From the NCBI RefSeq assembly GCF_001659605.2, contig NC_035164.2, forward strand, positions 8,295,038-8,359,037: a stretch of 64,000 nucleotides of DNA, written 5' to 3'. The position numbers and the translations under genes are program-made. The notes beneath the pieces are model-generated. The model did not search any database. It was given only the letters and a program-made list of their open reading frames with translations, and was not told the DNA's origin. The number at the start of each line of letters is the position of its first letter. Positions within the stretch are counted from its first letter, which is position 1. The DNA is from Manihot esculenta (lineage: Eukaryota; Streptophyta; Magnoliopsida; Malpighiales; Euphorbiaceae). Shown piece by piece: positions 13,601 to 23,207 of the stretch.

Positions 13601-14681
13601 AAATCATATGATTCATAATGTCTCCAAAACTCATATGAAATTTTAATAACAACAATAGATAAAAAATAAAAGATGAAACCAAAGAGAGATGCAGAGAGAG
13701 AAGGCATACCATAACTGAAGAGAATAGAATGAAGTAGGATTTGATTATGATATATCTCAGCCTCTTTTATTATTCAACAGATGGAGATAACCGATCCACT
13801 AGAATATGGATTGGGAACGTTGATTTTGACAGGAAAGAATGTTGAGAAGACCTCTAGAGATTTTCAGAGAGGTTGAAGAATAAAGAAAGGATCTGTTTCT
13901 GCATGGCCAGGGACAAAAGCCAACCGCAAATCAAAGAGGTTCATTGATCTGTTACTAGTTCAAACAGTGGATCACTTGCATGAGATCATTCTTCCCTTAA
14001 TTTATCCTTCCTAAATCTCGACTAATTATCATTTCCCCCCAGAGATTATCTAAAATTTTCTTCTATAATCAGGGATATAATTTCTTACCAAACCTGTGTT
14101 TGTTACACTTTTTAACAACAATCACCAATTTTTAATTATTCCACACCCGAAAAAAAAGAGGAAGAATTAATTTAATAGTCTCCCTTAGAAAAGGGTCTAA
14201 GGGCTTAAATTGATAGTAAAACACAAAACCCAGAAATAGTAGGACGGGAGAAAAGAAAATGTATGCAAGAAAATTCTTACCATATCACCAATCATATATG
14301 ACCATACTAAGAGGAGAAGAAGATAAAAAATATAAGAAGAAAGAAAAATATATTTCAACTAAATGGATTAATTATTCATTCTAAATGCTACATAATCCAA
14401 ATCTCTGTCAGAGCAGAAACTATGAGATACAGCTAAACTTCCACATAAAATCGCCAGGAAGAACAACCGCTAATTGATAATAAATTCTCTTCTCGGAAAT
14501 CAAACCAAATAGGGATTAAACTAGAACAAAATAAGCATTATAATAGCTAACAAAATATTCACAGCGGCTCAAAAAAGTTGCTGAAATTATAATCTCTAGT
14601 AATGTTAAAGGAATCAAACAATCAAATATAGAGAACATGAAAGGGGTTCAACAGCAACCCAATAAAAAGTATACGTACCAT
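7642..14681 (-). CDS. PAM16: PAM16/TIM16-like mitochondrial import motor subunit
   Basis: This is the one convincing host gene. Coding exons, read on the minus strand: 14681-14679 (ATG only), 11010-10923, 7979-7846 and 7767-7642 (stop TGA). All introns have GT...AG borders (GTACGT, GTAAGT and GTTGGT donors). The lengths 3+88+134+126 give 117 codons, a 116-residue protein. Residues 5-20 form the hydrophobic N-terminal segment (ILANLIVMGSG...). Residues 54-64 read TEQEARQILGV, and residues 76-82 read KYDNLFE, where a true J protein would have HPD. The C-terminus has FYIQSKVHRAKECLEA. This is the TIM16 degenerate J-like domain. In the family it pairs with the J protein PAM18/TIM14 at the TIM23 channel and restrains stimulation of mtHsp70 on the matrix side. 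Length and motifs match the plant PAM16-like proteins (Arabidopsis TXR1/MUSE5 type). No frame damage is visible, so it is probably functional. Confidence 0.92.
7980..10922 (-). other. Intron 2 of the PAM16-like gene
   Basis: A 2.9-kb intron between coding exons 2 and 3. It begins with GTAAGT on the minus strand at 10922 and ends with a pyrimidine-rich TTTTTATGCAG next to 7979. It splits codon 31 (Asn) after its first base. Apart from a possible Copia LTR relic near 10.1-10.4 kb I recognise no gene or repeat; short open frames at 9413-9667 and 9737-10030 carry no motifs. Confidence 0.8.
10085..10415 (-). repeat. Possible Copia-type LTR relic inside intron 2
   Basis: A purine-rich GAAGAAGAG block passes into a stretch with TTATTTATACTATCC, then CTAACAAC, then TACAGCTAGTACAACTACC. 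This composition and order resemble the R/U5 side of plant Copia LTRs read on the minus strand. I see neither clear TG/CA ends nor a TSD, so this is a resemblance only. Confidence 0.25.
11011..14678 (-). other. Intron 1 of the PAM16-like gene, directly after the start codon
   Basis: A 3.67-kb phase-0 intron. Its GTACGT donor follows the ATG directly, and its acceptor CCACAG lies at 11011-11016. It hosts a mariner-like element at about 12031-13296. The rest is AT-rich, unrecognised sequence. Confidence 0.85.
12031..13296. mobile_element. Mariner-like/Stowaway-type non-autonomous element in intron 1
   Basis: The left end reads TA-CTACCTCTGTTCTC then TTTATATAGAG. The right end, reverse-complemented, reads TA-CTTCCTTGGTTCAC then TTTATATAGAG. 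These are inverted ends of the CTCCCTCCGT type known for plant Tc1/mariner elements, flanked by the TA dinucleotide this superfamily duplicates. The interior of about 1.2 kb shows no intact transposase frame. The ends match imperfectly, so the element is old or the pairing could be fortuitous. Confidence 0.45.
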
Positions 14682-14830
14682 ATAAATAACGGCGGAGCTT
14701 CAAAGTGCAGCAGTTGCCGGAGCTTGAGGAAGACGAAATCGGTGAGATGGTGAATCAGCGCCTACCTAAGGTAGAGACAATTGAGGGAGGAAGCAACTCG
14801 GAAATTCCAATGGATTTTATTTAGGGCTCT
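14682..14830 (-). promoter_or_regulatory. 5' UTR and core promoter of the PAM16-like gene
   Basis: Upstream of the ATG the minus strand is pyrimidine-rich (CTTCCTCCCTC near 14785) and GC-richer than its surroundings. A TATA-like TAAATAAAA lies at about 14815-14823, roughly 30 bp upstream of that pyrimidine patch. This suggests a transcription start near 14785 and a 5' UTR of about 100 nt. Inferred from composition and spacing only. Confidence 0.4.
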
Positions 14831-17174
14831 TCAGCCTTCCAAATTTAGGTTGAACGGAAATTGAAGGTAATTTACGCAGAGTTGGTGAGGCTTATATCTC
14901 TGCATTTTTAATACTAGTCGCACATTTTATTTATTTTAACACTCTTAATTTATTTTGTAAATAATAAAATTTTAATTTTTATATAATTTTATTTAAAAAA
15001 ATAATAAATTTAGAATTTAAGTATATGAAGGATAATTTTAAATATTAAATTTATATAATTAAAATTAGTTTTATTATAATAATTTTAAATTATCATGAGT
15101 AATTTTAATAATTTAATTATTTCATTTTCTTTAACTTTTATATATATATATATATATAATTTAGTTAATTTTATTTTAATAGATAAAATAATTTAAATCA
15201 ATTAATATTACTTATTAGATTTAGATGGCAAAATTATTTAAATTTGAAATTATAAATTATAATAGAGTTTTTGGTATAATTAAAATTATTATTAAAATAA
15301 TTTAAATTTTTATTTAATATTAATTATAATAATATTAACAACTAAATTTATTTATAAATATAAAATTTTGTATAAATTTTTATAATTTAATGTTATTATT
15401 GATAGAATAATGACAAATATACATTAATAATAAATTTATTATTACTAAATTATAAGTATGAAATAATATTTTTTAGAAAAATATTTAATAATTTTAGTTT
15501 TTATAAATTTTTATATAATAAAATTTTTTAAAATTAAATTTAAATATAAATAGGACAAAGACTTTAAATTTATATAAATTTTAAAATTATACAATTAATT
15601 AAAATTAAAATATAGATAAAAATATAATTTAAATTTTAATATAAATCGATTTTAATAGATTGAACTTTTAAAATACTACAAATTTTATATTATTTCTTAA
15701 CTAATGAAGATAGAGGACAGTCAGTAATTATTAAATTTAAATAAAAATAATTTAAATTTTTTTATTATTTTCTAATTTTTATTTTTATATATAGTATAAA
15801 TTATTAATTAAGACAATAATATCATTAAAAAATTATTTAAAAATAAAAAGAAATAAATTAATTTATAAGATAAATAAAATAAAATATATAATGTATAGTA
15901 TATATAAAAAATACAAGCTATTAAGAAAAATTAATTATATATTAATAATATTCAGCAACTAATTTATAGTTAAAAATATTTTTATAAATTAATAATTTTT
16001 ATTTATAAATTCTGAAAAAATTAAAAAAAACATATATAAAATCATAAAAAATTATCTAATTATAATTTTTATATTTTTTAGATTTTATCATTTTGGAAAT
16101 AAGTCTATTAATGAATGGAAATTTGGCAACATCATCTCTTGTAATTGTGAATTTTTTTTTTTATTTTTTTCATCTTGCCATCAATAACTCTAAATTCTTA
16201 ATAGTTTTTTTTTTCTTACTTCTGTTTAGAATGATACATATTTTATAATTTTATTTCATAGTAAAATATTAAAATTATAATTTTATATAAAAAATAATAT
16301 AAAATTAATTTAATCAATTTTTAAATTATTATTTATATATAATAAATCAATTTATAATAATAAAAATTAAAAAATATAAAAAAATAACTCACTAAAATAA
16401 TAAAAAATATAATAATACATATTCAAATGATTTAAAAAATGAAACATTCTAATAGCAACCAGTGTTATCTAACATGCAATGCACATTTTTTTTAACTCTT
16501 TATAGTATTTATAAATTTATTTATTTATATATATTATAAATTTAAATTATAATAAAAAATTAACTATAATAATTAACTATAATAATTTAAGTATAAACAA
16601 TAATAAAAATTTTAAAATTTAAATTTATTATGTGAAATCTTAATATTATCCTAATAATCTAACATTTAATTTATTTTTATAATTAAATAAATTTATTATT
16701 TAAATTATTTAATATTTTATTTTTTACTTTTAATAAATCCAATGATAATGTTAATTATCTTTAATAAATATTATATTATATTATATTATTTCTTTAATAT
16801 TATAAAATTAAATTTTAAAATTAATATAATGAATTTTTATAATTTTTTATAAAAATAAAGAATGAGTTTTATTAAACTTAAGTTAAATTTTTATTAGTTT
16901 TTAGTTTAAATGGTTAACATTGATTTTTTATATCATTTTAATAATTTATAATTTTTCATTTTAAAATTAAATATATTATTAATAATTAAAACAACAACAT
17001 ATTATCTAAAAATTTTATATTATCAAATTATTTATATTTTAATTTTATTTTAATTATCAAATTATTTATAATATTATCTAATAATTTTATATTATTAAAT
17101 TATCACTTTAATAATTTATAATTTTTATCATATAAATTTAATTGAATTATCATCCACTTTAAAAAAAATAGAAA
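14831..17174. other. Extremely AT-rich spacer
   Basis: Almost entirely A/T, with a short (TA)n tract near 15140-15160 and no frame, motif or long inverted repeat I can support. Confidence 0.6.
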
Positions 17175-17877
17175 GATTTGTAATTTAATCCGTATTGTCA
17201 TTATTAATAAGTCAGTCTCTGTATTTTCAGAAATCTATTAAAACGTTCTTATTTTTTCTCTTTGTCAACAAAATAGTCATTCCGTCTATTTATGCCGTTA
17301 AAAATATAGCAAAAGACCAAATTATCCCCCTTCATTTCTTTCTCCTCCGCCTTCATTGATTCTTCCTCCTCTTCTTACTTTTATTTGATTCTTTTTCGAT
17401 TCTTCTTCTTTAAGAAGGAAAGGAGATCTTCTTCTTCTTCTTTTTCTTTTTCTTTTTCATCGTCATCATCATTTTCTTCTTCTTTTTTTTTTTCTTTTTT
17501 CTTTTTTTTTTCTTTTTATTCTCCTTCATCATCATCATTTTCTTTTTCTTCTTCTTTTTTAAGGAGGAGGAGGAAAAGGAGTAGGGACTATTTTGTTGAC
17601 GGAAAGAAACGATAAGTACGTTTTAATAGATCTTTGAAAATGTAGGGACTGACTTGTTAATAATAATAATATCCAAAGATTAAATAAGGAGTTTTATTTG
17701 AGAGCAAAATTGGACTTTAAAAATTTTCTCTCATCCTTTATCTATTTTTAACGGAAAAGACAACAAAAGAACTATTTTATTGACGGAAAGAAAAGTTAAG
17801 AACAATCTAATAGGTTTCTGAAAATATAGAGACCGACTTGTTAATAATGACAATACTCAGAGATTAAAATGTAAATC
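17175..17877. mobile_element. Foldback/MITE element with long inverted arms and a pyrimidine-rich core
   Basis: The left arm (17175-17315) contains TATTGTCATTATTAATAAGT, then CTGTATTTTCAGAAATCTAT, then CCGTCTATTTATGCCGTTA. The right arm (about 17750-17877) is its reverse complement: TAACGGAAAAG, TTATTGACGGAAAG, TTTCTGAAAATATAGAG, TTGTTAATAATGACAATA. A third arm copy in right-arm orientation sits at about 17580-17690. Between the arms is a CTT/TTC-rich microsatellite (about 17380-17565). Arms of more than 120 bp around a simple-sequence core are typical of foldback-type non-autonomous DNA elements; the superfamily is unknown. Confidence 0.7.
17380..17565 (+). repeat. Imperfect CTT/TTTTTC microsatellite in the foldback core
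   Basis: Long runs of TTC, TTTTTC and TCATCATCA. The open frame through it (17385-17615) encodes only Ser/Phe low complexity and is not a gene. Confidence 0.85.
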
Positions 17878-17921
17878 TCCCAAAATAATATTTTAAATAT
17901 CATTCTTAATAATTTTAAGAG

Positions 17922-17923
<2 letters not shown>

Positions 17924-17999
<76 letters not shown>
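17924..17999. repeat. (TA)n microsatellite
   Basis: About 75 bp of uninterrupted TA repeat just right of the foldback element; likely polymorphic. Confidence 0.95.
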
Positions 18000-18003
<4 letters not shown>

Positions 18004-19655
18004 AATTTTATAAATTTAAACGTTTTATTAAATAATTAGAATTATAACAATATTTCAATTTTCATTAAAAAATTAAATTGTTATACATTTTTTTTTTGAA
18101 ATGAAATTAAATTGTTATACATTATCGTCTATTATCCTACAATCATTTTTTATATTTTTAAAATATTTTACATAATAAAAAAAAGTAATTTTTAAAATTA
18201 TTAAATTTATTATTATTATTATTAAATAATAGTCTAACCGAATATTCATTCAAATCCAATAATTTATTATCATAATTAAAAAAATTAAAAATAATAATAA
18301 TAAATATTTATCTCACTTTTATTTATATTATAAATATATTTTACTCTAAATAAATATAATAAATTATAGATAAATTAAAAATAAATATTAAATACATTAA
18401 TTTAATAAATATTAACTATTATAATTTATAAAATAACATCAACAAAAGCCTTCAATATAGAAATTCTTAAAATTGGTAATAGTATATAGCTCTATTAATA
18501 ATATTATTAATATTCTTTAAATTTATATAATAAGATAATTAATGAAAAATACATTTTTTAATTTTAAAAGAGAATAGGTTTTATTTAGAGTTTTGATTAT
18601 ACAATTTTTTTAAAAATAAAGTTATATATTTAATTAATCAAAATTATATTATTTTATAAAATAAAATTTATATTCAAATAAAAAATACTTTAGCCAATTA
18701 AATTAAAGATCTAATTACAATTATCAATTTTAACTACATCTACTATTAAAAACTTTATTATATTTTCCTTTTCCCAACTATTTTAATTTTTTATTAATTA
18801 TATTTTATTGAATAAAATAATTCAAATTTAAAATAAAAGTATTAACTTCAAATAAATATTTAAAATAATTTGCTCATTTATTACATTAAATAATATATAT
18901 GCTCAAAAAATAAAATTTTAGCACCTTTGGTATTTACAAAAATTTTTATTTTCAAATTTAAAGAAAAAAATTATCTTTTTCATCTAATGAGATGTTTATA
19001 TGAAAAAAAATTTATATATTTTGAATTAAAAATTTATATAATCGAATTTTATTAATTACTATACAATTCAGTCAAATTCAAATAAATAATGATTGTTGAT
19101 TCAAAAAAAAAAAGATTATTTACTATTAAATTTATAATTCAATAGCAATAGTAAATTTAAGATATTAAAATTTTTAATTTTTAAATATTATAAATATTAC
19201 TCAATTTAATGTTAAAATCTATTTTTTTTATTAAAAAGAAGTTAAATTTACGTTAATTTGAAATCTTTTAAGCAGTTTCAAATTTTTTTAAATAATTTTA
19301 ATTATAATAAAAAAATTAACAAAAATAATTTACTGTATAACTTTGATTTTAATATTTTTCAATGTAAATGTATAATTATAATTGAATTAGAAATCATAAT
19401 AAAATTATATTTATCACGAAATTTAAAATTTGAAGTTAAAATAAAAAATTCATTTAATTAAAATAATTTTTTAATTTATAATTAATTTTAAATAAAAATT
19501 ACAAAAATCTTATTGATTAATAGAATAAAATTTAAATTTAAATAAAAAATTCACTTAATTAAATATATTATTTTTAAACTTATTATGTTATATATTTATT
19601 TAAATTTATAGTAAAAATAGAATTTAATATTAAATAAAACTAAAAATTTTAAAAT
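18000..19655. other. AT-rich spacer, nothing recognised
   Basis: A/T-dominated sequence. The only longer frame (19258-19461) is Asn/Ile/Lys-rich, as expected by chance in such DNA. Confidence 0.6.
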
Positions 19656-19658
19656 TAA

Positions 19659-19707
19659 GTGAGACCTCTCAGATTTATTCAGATGTACTTACTATCAGAC
19701 TAAACCT
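19659..19707 (-). repeat. tRNA-derived SINE fragment, copy 2 (inverted)
   Basis: Read on the minus strand this gives TTTAGTCTGATAGTAAGT, then ACATCTGAATAAATCTGAGAGG. It matches copy 1 at 4805 over about 45 bp with few differences. The B-box half is lost. It is older or more truncated than copy 1. Confidence 0.55.
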
Positions 19708-19779
19708 ATAAGTGTTTAGACTAAATAATCTTATTTTCTTTCTCTAACTATTATAATAATTCCAATTTAAAACTGCTAT

Positions 19780-21555
19780 TGATACTAAGTTTAGATAGAC
19801 TTAAGATCATCAAAACTCATAACAAGTTTATTATACATTCTATATATTTGATAAAATCTCATTATGAGCTTAAAACATATATGGAAGCATCATCATCAAA
19901 TTTAGTATATAAAAATATATCATAAAACATAAATATATACTAAGAGCTCTCATCAAATGCTCTAATACATTCATCATTATAAACATAGTTCAATAAAAAG
20001 AAACATAATATAAGAATTTAAATATTTTATATAACTAAGAATTCATAAACATATATGGGATTACACACTAAAAGAATGGGCATAGACAATTCTGATCTAA
20101 CCATCGAGTTTACATGTCTATTAAACTAACATAAACATAATTGTATTCCAAAGCCCTAAAGCCCACAACTAACTTGATCATGCAAATCTAGGATTAGGGG
20201 AGAAGGATAAACTATGACAATCTAGTGAGCAGGACAAAACATAAAAGCAATTTAAAATAAAAGATACTAGTATGCATGCATCACAATATAAACAATCCAG
20301 ACCATAATGGACTTGTCACTAGTAACCTTCCATAAATCCAATAATGCCCACTCACAATGAATACTCTTCAAGACTTTCTCTTATATATATATATATATAT
20401 ATAATGCTAGGGGCATAGAATGAGCCTTGACCTGAACTTCTATATCAATCACATATAATCAATATTATATCATGAGAGCTAGTGGGTCATCCACCATCCA
20501 TCAACAATAATAACTAAATATGCAAGGCAGTATATTCCTAAATCTAATAGAGAACAACATATGATAATTCATGATATTCATGATATATGAGCATTCCTTA
20601 AAATATTTGAGTTAATATTAATAACATTTAGTTTAGTTCTACTCACATCTTATAGATATACACTAAGTTGAAAAGTAGTTACCTCACTGCTGGCCTTTCC
20701 AGTCTTTAAAGTCTGATCCTATATAGGTGGACTTAAATGAGGAATCAAAAATAGCTTTTGTAATTCTTAAAAATATCCTAAGAAACCCCTAAAAGACATA
20801 AGGAAACACGTAGAGAAAAAGACTAAAAAATGCTGAACAAGGGATTTTCAAAGGCAGGTTCAGCGGCCAAACCTATGTTTTGCCGAAATACCAAAACCTA
20901 AATTTGCACAACTCATCAACCTCTCAAAATGCACACATCAAAGAAATAGTATAATCACGTCGAAACATCTCACAAGAACATAAAACAAAACTCACATGTA
21001 TCAATTCCTTCACATTATTTAAGAGATTTACCAAAACCCAACAAGTTGAAGAAAAACCATGGCACATTCCACATGCAATCACAAATTCATGCTCCCCCAC
21101 CTTAAAATTCTCTTTTGCTTAACTATAAAAGTCAAATTATTTGTACTAACCTTGAAATTTCATATTCGATTTAGCAAGTTTCAAGAAAAGAGCTAGGTTC
21201 CCATTTTGAAAGCTTTTGGAAAGCGCCCTTCTTGCAAATCTTCATAGAAAATAACAGATTTTCTTCAGGTTTTTGATAAATATAATTTTTTTTAGAGAAT
21301 AGAAAAACTAGAGGAGTGAGAAACTTAACTCTGCTTCGAGAATAGAGAGCAATGACTTTGAAATCCAAAGCTTAGAGAATTTTATAGGTGGCTACTTTAA
21401 AACACATTAGGCAGCCAAACCTTGAAAATCAGGGTCGAATGTTATTTTGTGTAGAAAATTATTTATTTTTTAAAAGTAAACTTAAATATTGATTTATGAA
21501 AAGCACATATCCTTCATATTATTTTCATCCTGAAATTTTAGATTCTAACAGAGAT
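19780..21555 (-). repeat. Ancient, CpG-decayed Tekay-type LTR
   Basis: The region follows the order of the intact minus-strand LTRs block by block: GACTTAAG near 19798, CTCATCAAATGCTCTA near 19953, GTGAGCAGGA near 20225, GGACTTGTCAC near 20309, TGCTAGGGGCATAGAATGAG near 20405, GGGTCATCCA near 20485, TGCTGGCC near 20690, GTGGACT near 20727, and a relic of the palindrome cluster near 20862 (TTCAGCGGCCAAAC in place of TTCGGCGGCCGAAC). It ends near GATTCTAACAGAGATT at 21540. CG is replaced by TG or CA at many sites, as expected of long-methylated DNA. The ends are approximate. Confidence 0.7.
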
Positions 21556-21658
21556 TGTAATATCTCCAAACCCATAGTTAGGAGTAGTGACATCACTAAG
21601 TATGAGTTAGGCTATTTCACTACTAGAGCAAGTGGTATTAGGGGAGGTGTTAGCTTAC

Positions 21659-23043
21659 TGATCGAGCATAATTTAACCATATTTTTATTATCATTATTGC
21701 TGTTTAAATATGCATTTTCTAGTTTAATTTATGTTTTTATGATATTTTTGCAGAAAAGGAAGAAAATGAAAACTTGAAGAAAAATTACAGAAAAAGTTGG
21801 AAAATTGATTTGGCCAAATCACTTATAAAAAGCTGAAGCAGATTCCTGGAAGCAACTCACAGAGACGATCTGGGCAAGCGATTTGTCCAAATCAACTGCC
21901 CAAATTGAACTGACGCTGGCAAAACCCAGCAGCGCGGGAAGAGAAAGAATTTCAAAATTCTAAAAATATGAGAGTCCTATCCTACTTCAAACATCACAAG
22001 ACCAATCCTATGACATCTCCAAGAGCCACTCCAAAGGAAGACTTTCCCAAAGAAGTTTTATTCATGATTAAATACAAAGACAAAGAAGGAATAAAAAACT
22101 ACAAAAGACCAAGTCAAATTAGGATTCTAAATCCTAATTGGATTAGGACTCCTCACCTATAAAGAGGGACAACAGCCAACCAGCAAGCAATCCTCAGATT
22201 TTCTCTAGAATTTCGGCAGCTCTCTCTCTACTTTTCTTCTTTCTTTTTGTTTTTCTTTTTGGTCCACCATGAGTGGCTAAACATCTTCTTCTCTAGTTGA
22301 AGTGGAAAATTTTCAGTTTATGATGAATTGGGAGATTTAAAACTCCATTGTTAAACTTTTATTTTTCAATATTTATGCAACTTGATCTTCATGTTATTAT
22401 TGCCTTGCTTTTAGAATCAATTAAGGCCCGTTGCTTTTAATTGCATGAGTAATATATTGTTAGTTTGAATAATTTGGGTCCGTAATTGCTTAGATTATTT
22501 AAACACAAGCACAATTGGTTGTATGATCTAAACTTGATCACGCGGTTGGCAAGGTTAGAATTAGGTTTCTCTAAGTCTTAATGCAGTTAACAGTTGAAAA
22601 ATAAAAAATCCCAAGGACGTTCCTTGGCAACTTGTTAACTAGTGTTTGATTATCGAACGTTTCCTAATCGAACTAAAACTAAGGAGGAATTTGGTTGTGA
22701 GAAGCATCTTCCACAACCTAAACTAATTTGAAATAAATAGGAGTATCAAAGAATCAATTATCAATTCTAAAACTGAAATGGATCCATGCTTCAACTAGAG
22801 TCCTTTTTCCATTGAATTACTCATCTTTTTAATTATTGCTTTCTTACTACTTAGTTTTAATTTTAGTTCACTATCATCAAAACAAACCCCCTCTTTTTAT
22901 TTTTGTTATTTATTTGCCCAAGTCATTATTAGGAAGATTCTTAGTATCAAATCACTGTGGTTCGACCCTATTGCCACTATCTATAAGTTATTTTTGTTGA
23001 TTGTTAATAGGTTTATTTTTTACGGCTTCGACAACCACTATCA
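21659..23043 (+). repeat. 5' LTR of Athila-type element A
   Basis: The LTR starts TGATCGAGCATAATTT and ends CAACCACTATCA, six bases before a tRNA-Asp primer site. Shared blocks with the C LTR (35901-37624, inverted) confirm the family: the TTTTGCAG start region, CATGAG near the Pol II leader, CTAGTTGAAG, AGTTTGAATAATTT, GGACGTTCCTTGGCAA, TGTGGTTCGACC, and CGGCTTCGACAACC at the end. A TATA box is present. The partner 3' LTR is not in the window. Confidence 0.85.
22158..22164 (+). promoter_or_regulatory. TATA box of element A LTR
   Basis: CACCTATAAAGAGGG sits mid-LTR at the usual U3/R position. The inverted C LTR has CTATAAAAAG at the equivalent place. Confidence 0.6.
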
Positions 23044-23048
23044 AAAAT

Positions 23049-23066
23049 TGGCGCCGTTGTCGGGGA
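23049..23066 (+). other. Primer binding site, tRNA-Asp type (element A)
   Basis: TGGCGCCGTTGTCGGGGA differs at one base from the complement of the 3' end of plant tRNA-Asp. It lies five bases after the LTR end. This primer is typical of Athila and related Ty3 elements. Confidence 0.85.
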
Positions 23067-23095
23067 TTTGATTTAAACTAACATATTTTCTCTTT

Positions 23096-23207
23096 ATGAC
23101 TAGGGCTGATCGTAAAGAAGCTCTTCTTTACGATCCAGAAATTGAACGTACTGCCAAGAGCTCGAGGAAGCAAGCAAAATTGAGGAACCAAACCTCAAAA
23201 CCATCTT
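23096..23207 (+). pseudogene. Athila-type gag, first segment (element A)
   Basis: The ATG at 23096 lies 30 bases after the primer site and opens MTRADRKEALLYDPEIERTA. After 37 codons the frame is interrupted by the solo LTR. Removing that LTR and one copy of its 5-bp TSD restores the frame into 25400, where it reads on as SSATATNLVSAIQ. The segment is therefore a split gene, not a small ORF. Confidence 0.8.

Noticed and set aside
17385..17615. Ser/Phe-rich ORF of 76 codons
   Set aside because: It is a translation of the TTC/TTTTTC microsatellite.
21557..21658. Possible LTR start at TGTAATATCTCC (21557) for element A
   Set aside because: Similarity with the inverted Athila-type LTR starts at TGATCGAGC (21659), and the TGAT...ATCA termini agree with that boundary.
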